In this document: one piece after another, positions 1 to 8,302 of the stretch | How positions within the stretch are numbered: the first letter of the stretch is position 1 | Layout: each line of letters starts with the position of its first letter | From: a virus | Reading direction: 5' to 3' (one strand) | Length of the DNA stretch: 38,330 nt | Virus record (IMG/VR): IMGVR_UViG_3300029448_000127 | Coordinates: 1-38,330 of that record | Made by a program: the position numbers and the translations under genes | The notes under the pieces: model-generated | Told to the model about the DNA's origin: nothing | The model's input: the letters and a program-made list of their open reading frames with translations, nothing else | Databases searched by the model: none

Positions 1-134
1 CAAAGAGAAGATAGACGCTTCTTACAAAAGCTAACTATGGATCAAGTAACAAGCATTGCTCCAGAATTAGCAGAAAGTCTTATGCAAGGCTATGGAGATA
101 CTGAGATGATTCAAATGATCGAGCAGTTCTTTCC
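1..134. repeat. Left copy of terminal direct repeat (circular assembly overlap)
   Basis: Bases 1-134 equal 38197-38330 except for one difference (T at 78, C at 38274). The portal reading frame continues through the join, so this is the overlap of a circular or circularly permuted genome rather than a repeat inside the genome. The mismatch is a synonymous serine codon change (AGT/AGC) and suggests a mixed population or a read error. Confidence 0.93.
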
Positions 135-1638
135 GGGCATGAATACCAAAAAAGCTAAAACAGCTGTTGCAGATTTAAAGAAAAAAGGCATTGCAGAGTT
201 TCCTGTTGTTCGTCGTCAAGTAGATGCACCAGACATTAAAACATTGTCACCAGACGGAGACTTTTTCTTTCCTTCTTATGTAACAGATCCGCAACGAGCA
301 CCTTTTTGCTTTTGGAGAACATTCTATACCCCTCAAGAGCTACAAAACAAAGTTATTACAGATGGATGGGACGAAAGTTTTGTTGAGTACGTTATTGAGC
401 ATTATCGTGGCGTATCAGGAGATACCATTGAGCGTGACTCAAGCACATCACCAGTATCTACTGTTGGAGTATATGATTCTGCACAAACAGCTGAAGAGTT
501 AATTGAAATTATACATGGTTATCAAAGATTGATTGATCCAGAAGATAACTCTGAGGCTATATATGAAACTGTTTTTCATCGCAACTTTTCTTCTGACTCT
601 GGTATAGATGCTCAGAACTATGCAAAATTTGAAATTTTAAATGGTTATGAAGATTACCCAATAGTTGTTACTAGGTTATCAGAAGACAACAAGCGTTTGT
701 ACGATACTCCTACTATACCATCTATCCTTAGAGGGATACAAAATCAAGTAAAACTTGAGCGAGATTCTCGTGTTGATCGTAACAGCTTTTCTACTTTGCC
801 TCCCTTGATGCACCCAAAAGGACAAGCCCCAACAGATTACGGACCCGGTCGCTTTATTCCTTATCGTCGCAAGGGAGACATTGAATTTGCACCTACACCG
901 CCTGCACCTAGTGGGTCTGTAGAGATAGAAGCTACGCTAGAAGCTCAAGCAGATCGTCTTGTAGGTCTTGATGATGAAATGGCTAGTCAGATTCGCAAGC
1001 AATTCTTAGTTGACAAGTTTTTAAATCACTCTGCTGAAGTTCTTAAGCAAGCTTACCGATGCTTTCAAAGATTCGGACCAGATGAAGTCTTTTTTAGAGT
1101 AACAGGTAGCCCAGATGTTGAAGTAATGAACAAAGGAAATCCAGATGAAAATTTTGACATATTGGTTACTTATGATGTACTAAACAATGACCCAGAAACA
1201 CAAGAGAAAAAGCTTGGACAATTTATACAACTTATTCAAATGGATAGAAATGGTCGTATTGATATAGACAGACTTCTTGAGTTGTCGGCATCTGCTATTG
1301 ATCCAGTTCTTGCTGATGGTATGATTCTACCAGCAGAGAAAAATACTGAAGATGTAATGAAAAACATTACAGATGACTTAGCTAAGATATATGCTGGAAT
1401 AGAAATGCCTGCTAGACCAAATGGCGCTCAAGTAGCAATACAAATTATACAACAATATGTACAACAGCCAGACATAAGGCAACGCCTAGAACAAGACGAA
1501 GGATTTCGTAATCGCATAGAAAAGTATGGTCAACAGTACACATTCCAAATGCAGCAAACTCAAAATGCTGAAATTGGTAGGGTTGGCACTGCTCCAGCTC
1601 AAATGGGTGGAGTCAAAACCCAAGGAATTAATGAGTGA
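1..1638 (+). CDS. Portal protein, C-terminal part (gene crosses the window ends)
   Basis: This is the larger part of the portal (head-tail connector) protein, which forms the dodecameric ring through which DNA is packaged and ejected. The frame is open from base 1, and base 1 is codon-in-frame with the segment starting at 37735. Joined across the 134-base overlap, the protein is about 699 residues, a normal size for podovirus-like portals. The apparent ATG at 37 is internal and not the true start. The upstream segment carries an FPWEGAS-type motif typical of such portals. The C-terminus is rich in Gln (IQQYVQQ, QMQQTQ), as expected of the helical crown or barrel. The stop overlaps the next start by 8 nt (ATGAGTGA). 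TerL and one small gene lie just upstream, the usual TerL-portal order. Confidence 0.85.
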   Translation, partial: QREDRRFLQKLTMDQVTSIAPELAESLMQGYGDTEMIQMIEQFFPGMNTKKAKTAVADLKKKGIAEFPVVRRQVDAPDIKTLSPDGDFFFPSYVTDPQRAPFCFWRTFYTPQELQNKVITDGWDESFVEYVIEHYRGVSGDTIERDSSTSPVSTVGVYDSAQTAEELIEIIHGYQRLIDPEDNSEAIYETVFHRNFSSDSGIDAQNYAKFEILNGYEDYPIVVTRLSEDNKRLYDTPTIPSILRGIQNQVKLERDSRVDRNSFSTLPPLMHPKGQAPTDYGPGRFIPYRRKGDIEFAPTPPAPSGSVEIEATLEAQADRLVGLDDEMASQIRKQFLVDKFLNHSAEVLKQAYRCFQRFGPDEVFFRVTGSPDVEVMNKGNPDENFDILVTYDVLNNDPETQEKKLGQFIQLIQMDRNGRIDIDRLLELSASAIDPVLADGMILPAEKNTEDVMKNITDDLAKIYAGIEMPARPNGAQVAIQIIQQYVQQPDIRQRLEQDEGFRNRIEKYGQQYTFQMQQTQNAEIGRVGTAPAQMGGVKTQGINE

Positions 1639-2371
1639 TAATCTTGATATAAACCAATACGTTGGTCGCAGAATACAAGAAGAGGTAGACAAAGGTAAAA
1701 AAGTTAGTCTAGATAAAGACGAACTTGATGCTTTGTTTTCTTCAGCGCCTGATATAAGTAACAAAACTGCTTCTGAGTACGCTAGAATGCGTGCTGATGA
1801 TATGGAGAAAAAGAACGCTCCTAAAGAAGAAGAAGAAGAAGAAGTAGAAGAAGAAGTAGAGGAAGAGGAAGATGATGATCAAGCACAAGAAACATTGATT
1901 GAAATATACGATCAATTGTTTGACGATTTAATCGCAAGAGAAGGATTTGTTCCAGTAGCTAAAAAGTTAAGAGATGAAACAAAAGTTACTGTTGGTTATG
2001 GTCATTATGGTGATGATTACCCAGCTGGGTATGAAATGAGCGAAGACGAAGCTAAAGAAGTTTTAGCGAAGGATATAAAAATACATTATAATAGAACAAG
2101 AGAATTTTTCCCAGAGTTTGATAATTACCCTGAAGATTTGCAAAGAGAGTTAGTTTCAGAAACATTTAGAGGATTAATTGGCAAAAGCCCTAAGACCAGA
2201 AAATTAATTAACGAAGGTCGTTTTACTAATGCTGTAGAAGAATATATGGACAGCAAGGATTACGAAGAAGTAACTCAAGAGAAAAACCTAAGACCTAGAA
2301 TAAAATTTTTATTAGAAGCTTTAAATAAGCATGGGGAGTCAATGGGGCAAACTCCTTACTATTATGAGTAA
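1631..2371 (+). CDS. Virion-associated lysozyme (GH24-like) with acidic linker
   Basis: I chose the ATG at 1631 (246 aa) because it overlaps the portal stop by 8 nt; an earlier in-frame start would run deep into the portal gene. Residues 1-60 are a polar helical region. Residues 66-83 are almost all Glu/Asp. Residues 88-246 resemble phage T4-type lysozymes (glycoside hydrolase 24): REGF with the likely catalytic Glu104, then VTVGYGH at 119-125. The role is cleavage of the peptidoglycan glycan strand. Its position between portal and scaffold, and the fused N-terminal region, suggest a particle-borne enzyme used at entry rather than the main lysis endolysin. No other endolysin was recognised in the window, so it might serve both purposes. 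Confidence 0.75.
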   Translation: MSDNLDINQYVGRRIQEEVDKGKKVSLDKDELDALFSSAPDISNKTASEYARMRADDMEKKNAPKEEEEEEVEEEVEEEEDDDQAQETLIEIYDQLFDDLIAREGFVPVAKKLRDETKVTVGYGHYGDDYPAGYEMSEDEAKEVLAKDIKIHYNRTREFFPEFDNYPEDLQRELVSETFRGLIGKSPKTRKLINEGRFTNAVEEYMDSKDYEEVTQEKNLRPRIKFLLEALNKHGESMGQTPYYYE

Positions 2372-2588
2372 CATAAGTATTGAAGAAGATATTAAAACAC
2401 TATCAGCGCATGATAGTTTTATTAGGTTTATGAGATTTATTGACAATCTGCGAGAAGAACAAATTGCAGATATGTACGAAGCATCAGACAGTAACTTACA
2501 GCAAATAACTGGAAGAATACTATCATATGATCAATTATTAGAAATAACTGATTACAAAGAAAAGCTTTCACGCATTAGCCTACCTTAA
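2364..2588 (+). CDS. Small hypothetical protein (74 aa)
   Basis: I place the start at the ATG at 2364, which overlaps the lysozyme stop by 8 nt (ATGAGTAA), the same coupling seen at the portal/lysozyme junction. The product is predicted to be mostly helical, with a mix of acidic and hydrophobic residues (SFIRFMRFIDNLREEQIAD). No family was recognised. Its place between portal and scaffold points to a head-morphogenesis accessory role, but that is inference. Confidence 0.6.
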   Translation: MSNISIEEDIKTLSAHDSFIRFMRFIDNLREEQIADMYEASDSNLQQITGRILSYDQLLEITDYKEKLSRISLP

Positions 2589-2594
2589 TAGGGG

Positions 2595-2644
2595 TTGATG
2601 CGTATGTTAATATATAAATATCGCTATCGCTCAGCGTTAAGGAG
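2595..2644 (+). promoter_or_regulatory. Leader of the scaffold/capsid genes with strong ribosome binding site
   Basis: The 67-nt gap before the scaffold gene holds TTGATG (2595), an AT-rich TATATAAATA tract (2611-2620) and AAGGAG (2639-2644), 11 nt before the ATG at 2656. The -35/-10 spacing is not canonical, so a promoter here is only possible. The ribosome binding site is clear and decides for ATG 2656 over the GTG at 2644, which overlaps it. Confidence 0.4.
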
Positions 2645-2655
2645 TGGAAACAAAT

Positions 2656-3711
2656 ATGGAAGATGAAGTTAAAGCGGAAATCGTTGAATCCGAAGAAACA
2701 ACAACGGAAAATACAGAACAGGTAAAATCAAATTTGTCCCCAGAGGAATTTATTTCTTCTAGGTATAAAAATGAAGAACCAAAAAAAGAGGTTAGTGAGT
2801 CAGAAGATACTAAAGAGGAATCTAAAAAATCTGAGGAATCTGAAAAATCTAAAGACGAGCAAGCCAATGTTCCTTCTCAGGTAGATCTGGATAAATTATC
2901 CCAATCGGAGTTAGACCAACTCTCTAAAAAACTAGGTAGTCGTGCTGTAGCTCGGTTTGGCGAACTTACTGCTAAAAAGAAAGCAGCAGAAGAACAGTTG
3001 GAAGCCTTGAAAAAGCAAGTGGCGCAACGCCAACAACGCCAGTTTTCAGAGGATGAGGTTAAAAAAAATCCGTACAAAGATATAAAAGATCCTAAAAAGC
3101 TTCAAGCAAAAGCTAAAGAACTAGACGAAGTTATTGAGTGGGCTGAAGATGTAATCTTCGACTCAGACGGACTTATGGCAGATGATGTTGTCACTACAGT
3201 TGACGGCAAAGAGTTAACCAAAAAAGACGTTAGAGCTGCACTAAAAAATGCTAGAAACTCAAAAACAAAATACTTACCTATGCAGGCTCAAAATTTAAGA
3301 GCTGAAGCAAATGGTGTAAGGATGAAGAGTAGCTTCGTAGCAAAAGCCAGACAAGAGTTGTCTTGGATGGGTGAAGAAGACAGTGAGGTCAATCAAAAGT
3401 ATAAATCTATGCTTAACGATAAGCGCCTTGTCTCATCTCTAAGTTCAGCAAATCCTGAAGTAAAAGCTCAATTGCCATATCTATTAGCTCATGCAGCAAA
3501 TAGCTTGTACGCAAGAAAAGTTCTACCAGCAGATAAAGTAGAAAAGGGTAAAGTATCACTTGATCCACCGAAGAGCAATACATCTTCGGCTGCTAAACCT
3601 GCAAGAAGCAATGTTGCTCAAAAAAAAGCTAATAACCTTAAAAATCAGTTCACTAGTTCTGGAAATACAAAAGACTTCATTAAATTAAGAACCCAACAAT
3701 TAAGTCGTTAA
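2656..3711 (+). CDS. Capsid scaffolding-like protein
   Basis: The protein has 351 aa and starts at the ATG 11 nt after AAGGAG. It lies immediately before the major capsid gene, the standard scaffold position. The first ~70 residues are extremely rich in Glu, Lys and Ser. A long Lys/Glu/Gln coiled-coil-like part follows (FGELTAKKKAAEEQLEALKK) and then a basic, low-complexity C-terminus. That composition is typical of T7/P22-style assembly scaffolds, which line the inside of the procapsid and are lost before DNA packaging. No catalytic motif was seen. The identification rests on position and composition, not on a named motif. Confidence 0.65.
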   Translation: MEDEVKAEIVESEETTTENTEQVKSNLSPEEFISSRYKNEEPKKEVSESEDTKEESKKSEESEKSKDEQANVPSQVDLDKLSQSELDQLSKKLGSRAVARFGELTAKKKAAEEQLEALKKQVAQRQQRQFSEDEVKKNPYKDIKDPKKLQAKAKELDEVIEWAEDVIFDSDGLMADDVVTTVDGKELTKKDVRAALKNARNSKTKYLPMQAQNLRAEANGVRMKSSFVAKARQELSWMGEEDSEVNQKYKSMLNDKRLVSSLSSANPEVKAQLPYLLAHAANSLYARKVLPADKVEKGKVSLDPPKSNTSSAAKPARSNVAQKKANNLKNQFTSSGNTKDFIKLRTQQLSR

Positions 3712-3736
3712 TCCCAAAAAATAGAAAGATATTACT

Positions 3737-4759
3737 ATGTCGTTTTCAAACACATTTGATACTACAAATACTGGGTCGGCTGTTTCCAATCGTGAGGACT
3801 TGACAGATGTCTTGACTATCCTCGCTCCTGAAGAAACTCCGGTCCTTTCATCAGCTAACAAGAGTAAAGCATCCGCTACTAATGTAGAGTGGACTGTTGA
3901 CAGCTTGTCAGCTCCAACAACTGCTGGCATCTCCGAAGGGGCTGATGTTACAGCATTCACAGATCAGTTTGCAAGTCGTGCTCGCCTTGGCAACCGCATC
4001 CAAAAGTTCCGTCGTGATTTCATGGTATCGGATCTACAAGATGCAGTTGATTCCGTAGGTCCTGCTAAGATTGCACAAGCTGAAGCTAAAGCAATTCGTG
4101 AGCTAAAACGTGACGTTGAAGCAACACTTATCGGTACTCAAGACAAAGCCACAGAAAATGGTGCAGGCGTTGCCAATGCACTTCGTGGTCTTGGTCGTTG
4201 GTTATCCGCTAATGTTGCAGACACAGACGTTCCTGCTGCTTATCGTACACCTGCTGCTAGCATCTACACAGCTGCAGAAGCTGGTGCTGCACCATTCACA
4301 GAAAGCACACTAAATGACCTAATCACATCTGTCTTCACAGTAACTGGTAACACCAACAGCCTTATGCTTGTTGCTGACACTGGTCTACGTCGTGTAGTAA
4401 GTGATTTTGCTCGTTTTGGCGCTAATGTACAAGATGGTACAAACGCTGGTGTTCGTACTGTTAACTACGAAGGTGGATCTGGTACAATTAAACTATCCGT
4501 TGATCTATATGAATCAGATCATGGTGTTGTTTCTATTGTAAACGGAAACCCTGATTGTATGCCTAACTTCGGTGGTAACACTGCAAATAGTTCTGGCTAC
4601 TTAGTTAACCCAGAATACTATGGTGTTCACGAACTCATTCCTATGGGAACTTCTCGTCTACCAAATCTTGGTGGCGGTGAGCGTGGATTCGTTGATTGTG
4701 CATTAACTCTAGGTGTATACCATCCGGGCGCTCATGGTCTTATTGAAGACGTAACCTAA
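3737..4759 (+). CDS. Major capsid protein (SU10/DUF5309-like)
   Basis: This is the main shell protein, 340 aa. The N-terminal pattern (LTDVLTILAPEETPVLSS, then an Arg-rich RLGNRIQKFRRDFMVSD and the helical AEAKAIRELKRDVEATLIG) matches my knowledge of the SU10-type capsid family (DUF5309, HK97 fold). No cleavable prodomain is obvious. Codon use is biased to GCT, GGT, CGT and AAC/GAC compared with neighbouring genes, as expected for the most abundant protein. It lies between scaffold and decoration-type protein. The leader has only a weak purine stretch (AGAAAGA) before the ATG. Confidence 0.85.
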   Translation: MSFSNTFDTTNTGSAVSNREDLTDVLTILAPEETPVLSSANKSKASATNVEWTVDSLSAPTTAGISEGADVTAFTDQFASRARLGNRIQKFRRDFMVSDLQDAVDSVGPAKIAQAEAKAIRELKRDVEATLIGTQDKATENGAGVANALRGLGRWLSANVADTDVPAAYRTPAASIYTAAEAGAAPFTESTLNDLITSVFTVTGNTNSLMLVADTGLRRVVSDFARFGANVQDGTNAGVRTVNYEGGSGTIKLSVDLYESDHGVVSIVNGNPDCMPNFGGNTANSSGYLVNPEYYGVHELIPMGTSRLPNLGGGERGFVDCALTLGVYHPGAHGLIEDVT

Positions 4760-4776
4760 AAAAAGGAGATAATACT

Positions 4777-5238
4777 ATGCCACAATTAACTGTAAACGAA
4801 GCCGGAACTTCCGGATACACACACGTCATCTCACTATCATTTGATGACCTCGCAAAAATCAAGCTAGGCACTGATCCATTTAATGGAGAAACGCTAGGCA
4901 CAGCAGGTCAACTTCCGATTGCATCTATCCCAGCAGGTGGTGCTGTTGAGTTGGCTGGCGTTTTTGAATCAACTGCACTTGCTGGTGCTACTGACATCGT
5001 CCTTGATGTTGGAACAACAGCAGGTGATCCAGATGAGTTCATTGATGCTCTTGATGTCGATGGAATGACTGCTCCAGTATTTAATTCTGGAGATGGTTTC
5101 ACTGGCAACCAATCACAAGCGATTCCCTACCAAGCAGCAACTACTATTCTTGCTGAAGTAGGCGGAACAACTGCTAGCTTAACTGCTGGTAACATTGTTA
5201 TTGGATTACGCATTATTGATCTAGGATCATTTGTGTAA
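4777..5238 (+). CDS. Putative capsid decoration/stabilisation protein
   Basis: The protein has 153 aa with a strong ribosome binding site (AAAGGAG before ATG 4777). It is rich in Gly, Ala, Thr and Ile/Val in alternating patterns, so beta structure is likely, and it is nearly free of Cys and Trp. It follows the capsid gene with a 17-nt gap, shares its optimised codon use, and is the last gene before a strong terminator. This is the usual arrangement for a head decoration protein needed in amounts near those of the capsid protein. No specific family was recognised. Confidence 0.6.
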   Translation: MPQLTVNEAGTSGYTHVISLSFDDLAKIKLGTDPFNGETLGTAGQLPIASIPAGGAVELAGVFESTALAGATDIVLDVGTTAGDPDEFIDALDVDGMTAPVFNSGDGFTGNQSQAIPYQAATTILAEVGGTTASLTAGNIVIGLRIIDLGSFV

Positions 5239-5252
5239 ATTAAAATCTGGTC

Positions 5253-5282
5253 GGGGGGCGAAAGCCCCCCTGCCTTTTTTTT
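5253..5282 (+). terminator. Rho-independent terminator after capsid genes
   Basis: A perfect 7-bp stem GGGGGGC (5253-5259) / GCCCCCC (5264-5270) with a GAAA tetraloop is followed by TGCC and eight T (5275-5282). It ends high-level capsid/decoration transcripts, perhaps only partly, since the following genes have no clear promoter of their own. It is one of the few very GC-rich blocks in the AT-rich genome. Confidence 0.9.
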
Positions 5283-5591
5283 ATGGATATAATTGTTCCA
5301 AATATAAAGCGCTATTCAGATGGCGAGATTGATCGTGCTTTTATGCGTGAGATTAAGACTGGTTTTAAATTAGAAAAAGAAACCGAAGCTAAGCGTGTAG
5401 ATCAAGCTAAAAAAGAAGCAAAAGATTTAGCAGGTAAGAGGCATCCAACATTAGGTAAACCTGTTGCTACAATACCTGCTCGTGAGTTTTTTAGACTTAC
5501 ATCAAAATACGGACATGACACAGTTCATTCCAAAGAATTTATAAAATATTACAACAAAAAGTTCCCAGAACTTACTCCAAATAAAATTTAA
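5283..5591 (+). CDS. Hypothetical protein, start codon abutting terminator
   Basis: The product has 102 aa, is Lys- and Glu-rich and mostly helical (EKETEAKRVDQAKKEAKDLAG). No family was recognised. Taken at face value, the ATG directly follows the T-tract of the terminator, so the only upstream bases for ribosome binding lie inside the hairpin. A second in-frame ATG at 5343 (MREIKTG) is the alternative start and would give about 82 aa. The stop overlaps the next start (TAATG). Its position between decoration and connector proteins suggests a head-completion or assembly role, but this is inference. Confidence 0.6.
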   Translation: MDIIVPNIKRYSDGEIDRAFMREIKTGFKLEKETEAKRVDQAKKEAKDLAGKRHPTLGKPVATIPAREFFRLTSKYGHDTVHSKEFIKYYNKKFPELTPNKI

Positions 5592-6199
5592 TGACCACTA
5601 AGACATACGCTGAATTATTTATTTTAATTAAGTCATTGGCAGGCGTAAATTCTTTTACTGACGAAGAAGCTGTATACATAAAAAGCTTTGCCAACAGAAG
5701 GTTTTATGAAATATACGAAAGTAGTTTATATTGGTCTAGATACCTTGTTGTAGGTGAAGCTAGAGCGCTTACTACCGATACTAATATTGTGCCTTATTCT
5801 GAAGGTTCGTTAAATACAATACATGACTTTATCAAAATACAGCGACAGCAACCATTAGTTGAAAATTCAGTAAGAGATTATAGTTTTTATGTAACTGCTA
5901 GTGGTGCTCATATTATTAATATAGATAGTGACGTTACTAAGCCATTTGTTACATATAAATATAATTTTACCGAAATCGCTAATGACGAAAGCACTATCCC
6001 TTACGAGTTTTTTAATTTTATTGCTCATGCCTCGTACGCTGACTTTTTAAGAATGGATGGTCAGACAGAAAAAGCTATTATAGAAGAGCAAATAGCTAAT
6101 GACTACATGGACATTGAACTTGGTAAAGTTGACACTATGTCAAACAATAATTTAGTAGTAAGAAAAATATCAACTTACGTTAATAGCCAAGCAAGGTAA
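5591..6199 (+). CDS. Putative head-tail connector/adaptor protein
   Basis: The protein has 202 aa and starts at the ATG overlapping the preceding TAA. The helical N-terminus (DEEAVYIKSFANRRFYEIY), a middle beta-rich part, and a C-terminal helical part with YEFFNFIAHASYADFLRMDG and QTEKAIIEEQIAND look like podovirus adaptor (gatekeeper/tail tube A-type) proteins, which bind the portal and carry the tail. Its place after the capsid genes fits. The call rests on general pattern and synteny, with no diagnostic motif. Confidence 0.55.
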   Translation: MTTKTYAELFILIKSLAGVNSFTDEEAVYIKSFANRRFYEIYESSLYWSRYLVVGEARALTTDTNIVPYSEGSLNTIHDFIKIQRQQPLVENSVRDYSFYVTASGAHIINIDSDVTKPFVTYKYNFTEIANDESTIPYEFFNFIAHASYADFLRMDGQTEKAIIEEQIANDYMDIELGKVDTMSNNNLVVRKISTYVNSQAR

Positions 6200-6209
6200 T
6201 TCTCACATA

Positions 6210-6218
6210 TGTTATAAT
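6210..6218 (+). promoter_or_regulatory. Possible extended -10 promoter (TGTTATAAT)
   Basis: TG at 6210-6211, one base, then TATAAT at 6213-6218 forms a perfect extended -10 element. No -35 hexamer is seen 17 nt upstream. A transcript would start almost at the ATG at 6225, giving a near-leaderless message for the tail genes after the capsid terminator. Confidence 0.35.
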
Positions 6219-6224
6219 AAAAAA

Positions 6225-6485
6225 ATGAAAAGTTCACGAAATAATACACTAGAGTTTTCATCTGGTGGTTCTGTAATAATTAATGCTGCCGATGGTGCTA
6301 CTACTGGTAACTTTGGAGCAATTCAATTCTTAAAAGATTCAACTCTATCAGCCTTAACAGTTTCTAATATTGATAACTCAGCTGATTTATTAACATCTTT
6401 TGGAGCTGGTACAATTCTTTATGGTCACTTTAGTTCTGTAACTGTAAGCGGTGCAGGAAGTTTAGTAGCATTACATAGATTCTAG
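6225..6485 (+). CDS. Small beta-rich structural protein (hypothetical)
   Basis: The protein has 86 aa, rich in Ser, Gly, Thr and Ala with alternating hydrophobic residues (VIINAADGATTGNFGAIQFL), as in small virion beta proteins. No family was recognised. It lies one base before the LamG-like fibre gene, so it may be a fibre partner or a head/tail decoration. No clear ribosome binding site is present; an A-run precedes the ATG. Confidence 0.55.
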   Translation: MKSSRNNTLEFSSGGSVIINAADGATTGNFGAIQFLKDSTLSALTVSNIDNSADLLTSFGAGTILYGHFSSVTVSGAGSLVALHRF

Positions 6486-6486
6486 T

Positions 6487-8301
6487 ATGCACATAAGCGG
6501 TAATGCATCTATGGGTCGTGCTAGGCGACTCAATTCTGTTGGAGAAAGCATTACGCAGATTGCTCCTGATCCTGCTGCTGCATATAGTCTCCGCAGTCTA
6601 ACTGGCGGTGATCCCAAGGTTGTACGAGTTCGCAGAGAAAGCGATAACACAGAAGAAGATTTTACCGCTTCAGATATAAATTCTGGAGAACTTGTTGACT
6701 TTGTAAATCGTCAAGTAATAAAACCCCTTGATGTTAAAGAATTAAACTCAGGAGGTTCAGGCGACCGGGATGGTAACTTTGTTATAGCCAAGGCAGCTTA
6801 CTCCTTGCGTAGCCTAGGAGATCGTCAGGCTACTGTAGCAGCGACTAATGATACAGTTGCTAGAGCAGATGGTAAGTACGTTGTACAGGTAAGACGCTCA
6901 TCTGATGATACTATTAAGTCCTTTACGGCTGATGAGGTTACTGATGGTACTCTTGTAGCTTTTGTTGGTTCAGGCAATGACGGATTCGTTCGTACTTGGT
7001 ACGATCAAAGTGTAAGTGACCAAGGAAGTACAGCAACAGGTAATCACGCTGTACAGACCGATGCTACCGAACAACCTCTAGTTATAAGTAATGGATCATT
7101 AGTTACAAATGGAGGACTTTCATTTAATGGCACTACGCAAGGATTAGAAATGCCAGAAGGAAGTATATTTTCTGATCTAAACAGTTGTTCTACTTTTGTT
7201 ATAGCCAAATCAGATACTACTGGCTCTACGGACATAGCTATAGCTTTATCTGATAGCGATAATAATAAGCGTTGGTACTCCCCTATTATAATAGGAGGTA
7301 AATTAAATTTTGGTTATGGATCAAGTGCAAGTGCTATTGAATACTCTACTGCTGATACCAACAAACACTTATTTACAGCTATAGCTGGTTCAAGTACAGC
7401 CGAAGCATTTCTTGATGGAACATCTAAAGGAACTGTATCCTCTGTAAGTGGGCAAGATGCAGTAGCTGGAATTAACTTGGGTGGTGCTAATGATACTTTA
7501 TTCTGGGATGGAAACATAGAAGAAGTAATTATTTATAATACTGACCAAACAGACAACCGAGGTGCATTTGAAGCCAATATAGCTGAACACTACAACATCT
7601 CTGGAGTACCTGCTGAGGACAACGAAGTAAACGGATTCGTTGAGACTTGGTATGACCAATCAGGTAATGGTAAAAATGCAGTACAAGCTACTTCTACAAA
7701 TCAACCTAAGATTGTAGACTCAGGAGTTCTAGTCACAGAAACAAGAAGCGGGGTTACAACTCCTGCAATTAAATTTACTTCTGATTCAGGAACTCCAGCT
7801 AATGGTAACTTTCTTGAAACATCTAGCAATTATTTAACTACTAGTGATAGTGCTATAACTACTTGTCTTGTTGTTCCAGCTCAAGATGACGCAAGTAATG
7901 AAAAAGGAATATTAGGCAAAAACAATTCTAATAATCGAATATCTATTGACCACAGTGGAGCTAATGGCTACAGATTTAATATTCCAGCTCGTAGGGTTTA
8001 TGCTAATTCCGATCAAACTATTGGGGACGTTGATTTGTATTTTAATGTAGTTGCTGGAACTTCAGCTAATACTGATGATGAGTGCTTTAGAAACAATACT
8101 CAACTAACAAATCATACTGGCACTGTATCTTCAGTTGGAGCTGATATGAATCAAATTGGTGCAAGAAAGGGTGGTACAGCAGACGCAGAAGGCACTGACG
8201 GAAACTATCAAGAAGTTATTATTTATACCTCGGATCTTAGATCCGATGGTGCAAATATTAGAAATAACATTATAAACCATTACAGTCTACCGCAGGATTA
8301 A
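6487..8301 (+). CDS. Tail fibre / receptor-binding protein with LamG-like modules
   Basis: The protein has 604 aa. An AYSLRSL ... VRVRR.SD ... FTA ... FV module occurs at about residues 32-75 and again at 104-178, where it continues into GFVRTWYDQS. A third, partial copy begins directly at GFVETWYDQSGNG near residue 382. After each WYDQS, beta-sandwich-like sequence follows (for example FNGTTQGLEM, then AFLDGTSKGTVSS, then WDGNIEEVIIYN), typical of concanavalin A/LamG-like carbohydrate-binding folds in marine phage fibres. The likely role is recognition of a host surface glycan. The first module is truncated (its WYDQS half is missing), suggesting modular exchange. The second half ends with a similar EVIIYTSDL motif. 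The exact structural position is unknown. Confidence 0.7.
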   Translation: MHISGNASMGRARRLNSVGESITQIAPDPAAAYSLRSLTGGDPKVVRVRRESDNTEEDFTASDINSGELVDFVNRQVIKPLDVKELNSGGSGDRDGNFVIAKAAYSLRSLGDRQATVAATNDTVARADGKYVVQVRRSSDDTIKSFTADEVTDGTLVAFVGSGNDGFVRTWYDQSVSDQGSTATGNHAVQTDATEQPLVISNGSLVTNGGLSFNGTTQGLEMPEGSIFSDLNSCSTFVIAKSDTTGSTDIAIALSDSDNNKRWYSPIIIGGKLNFGYGSSASAIEYSTADTNKHLFTAIAGSSTAEAFLDGTSKGTVSSVSGQDAVAGINLGGANDTLFWDGNIEEVIIYNTDQTDNRGAFEANIAEHYNISGVPAEDNEVNGFVETWYDQSGNGKNAVQATSTNQPKIVDSGVLVTETRSGVTTPAIKFTSDSGTPANGNFLETSSNYLTTSDSAITTCLVVPAQDDASNEKGILGKNNSNNRISIDHSGANGYRFNIPARRVYANSDQTIGDVDLYFNVVAGTSANTDDECFRNNTQLTNHTGTVSSVGADMNQIGARKGGTADAEGTDGNYQEVIIYTSDLRSDGANIRNNIINHYSLPQD

Positions 8302-8302
8302 T

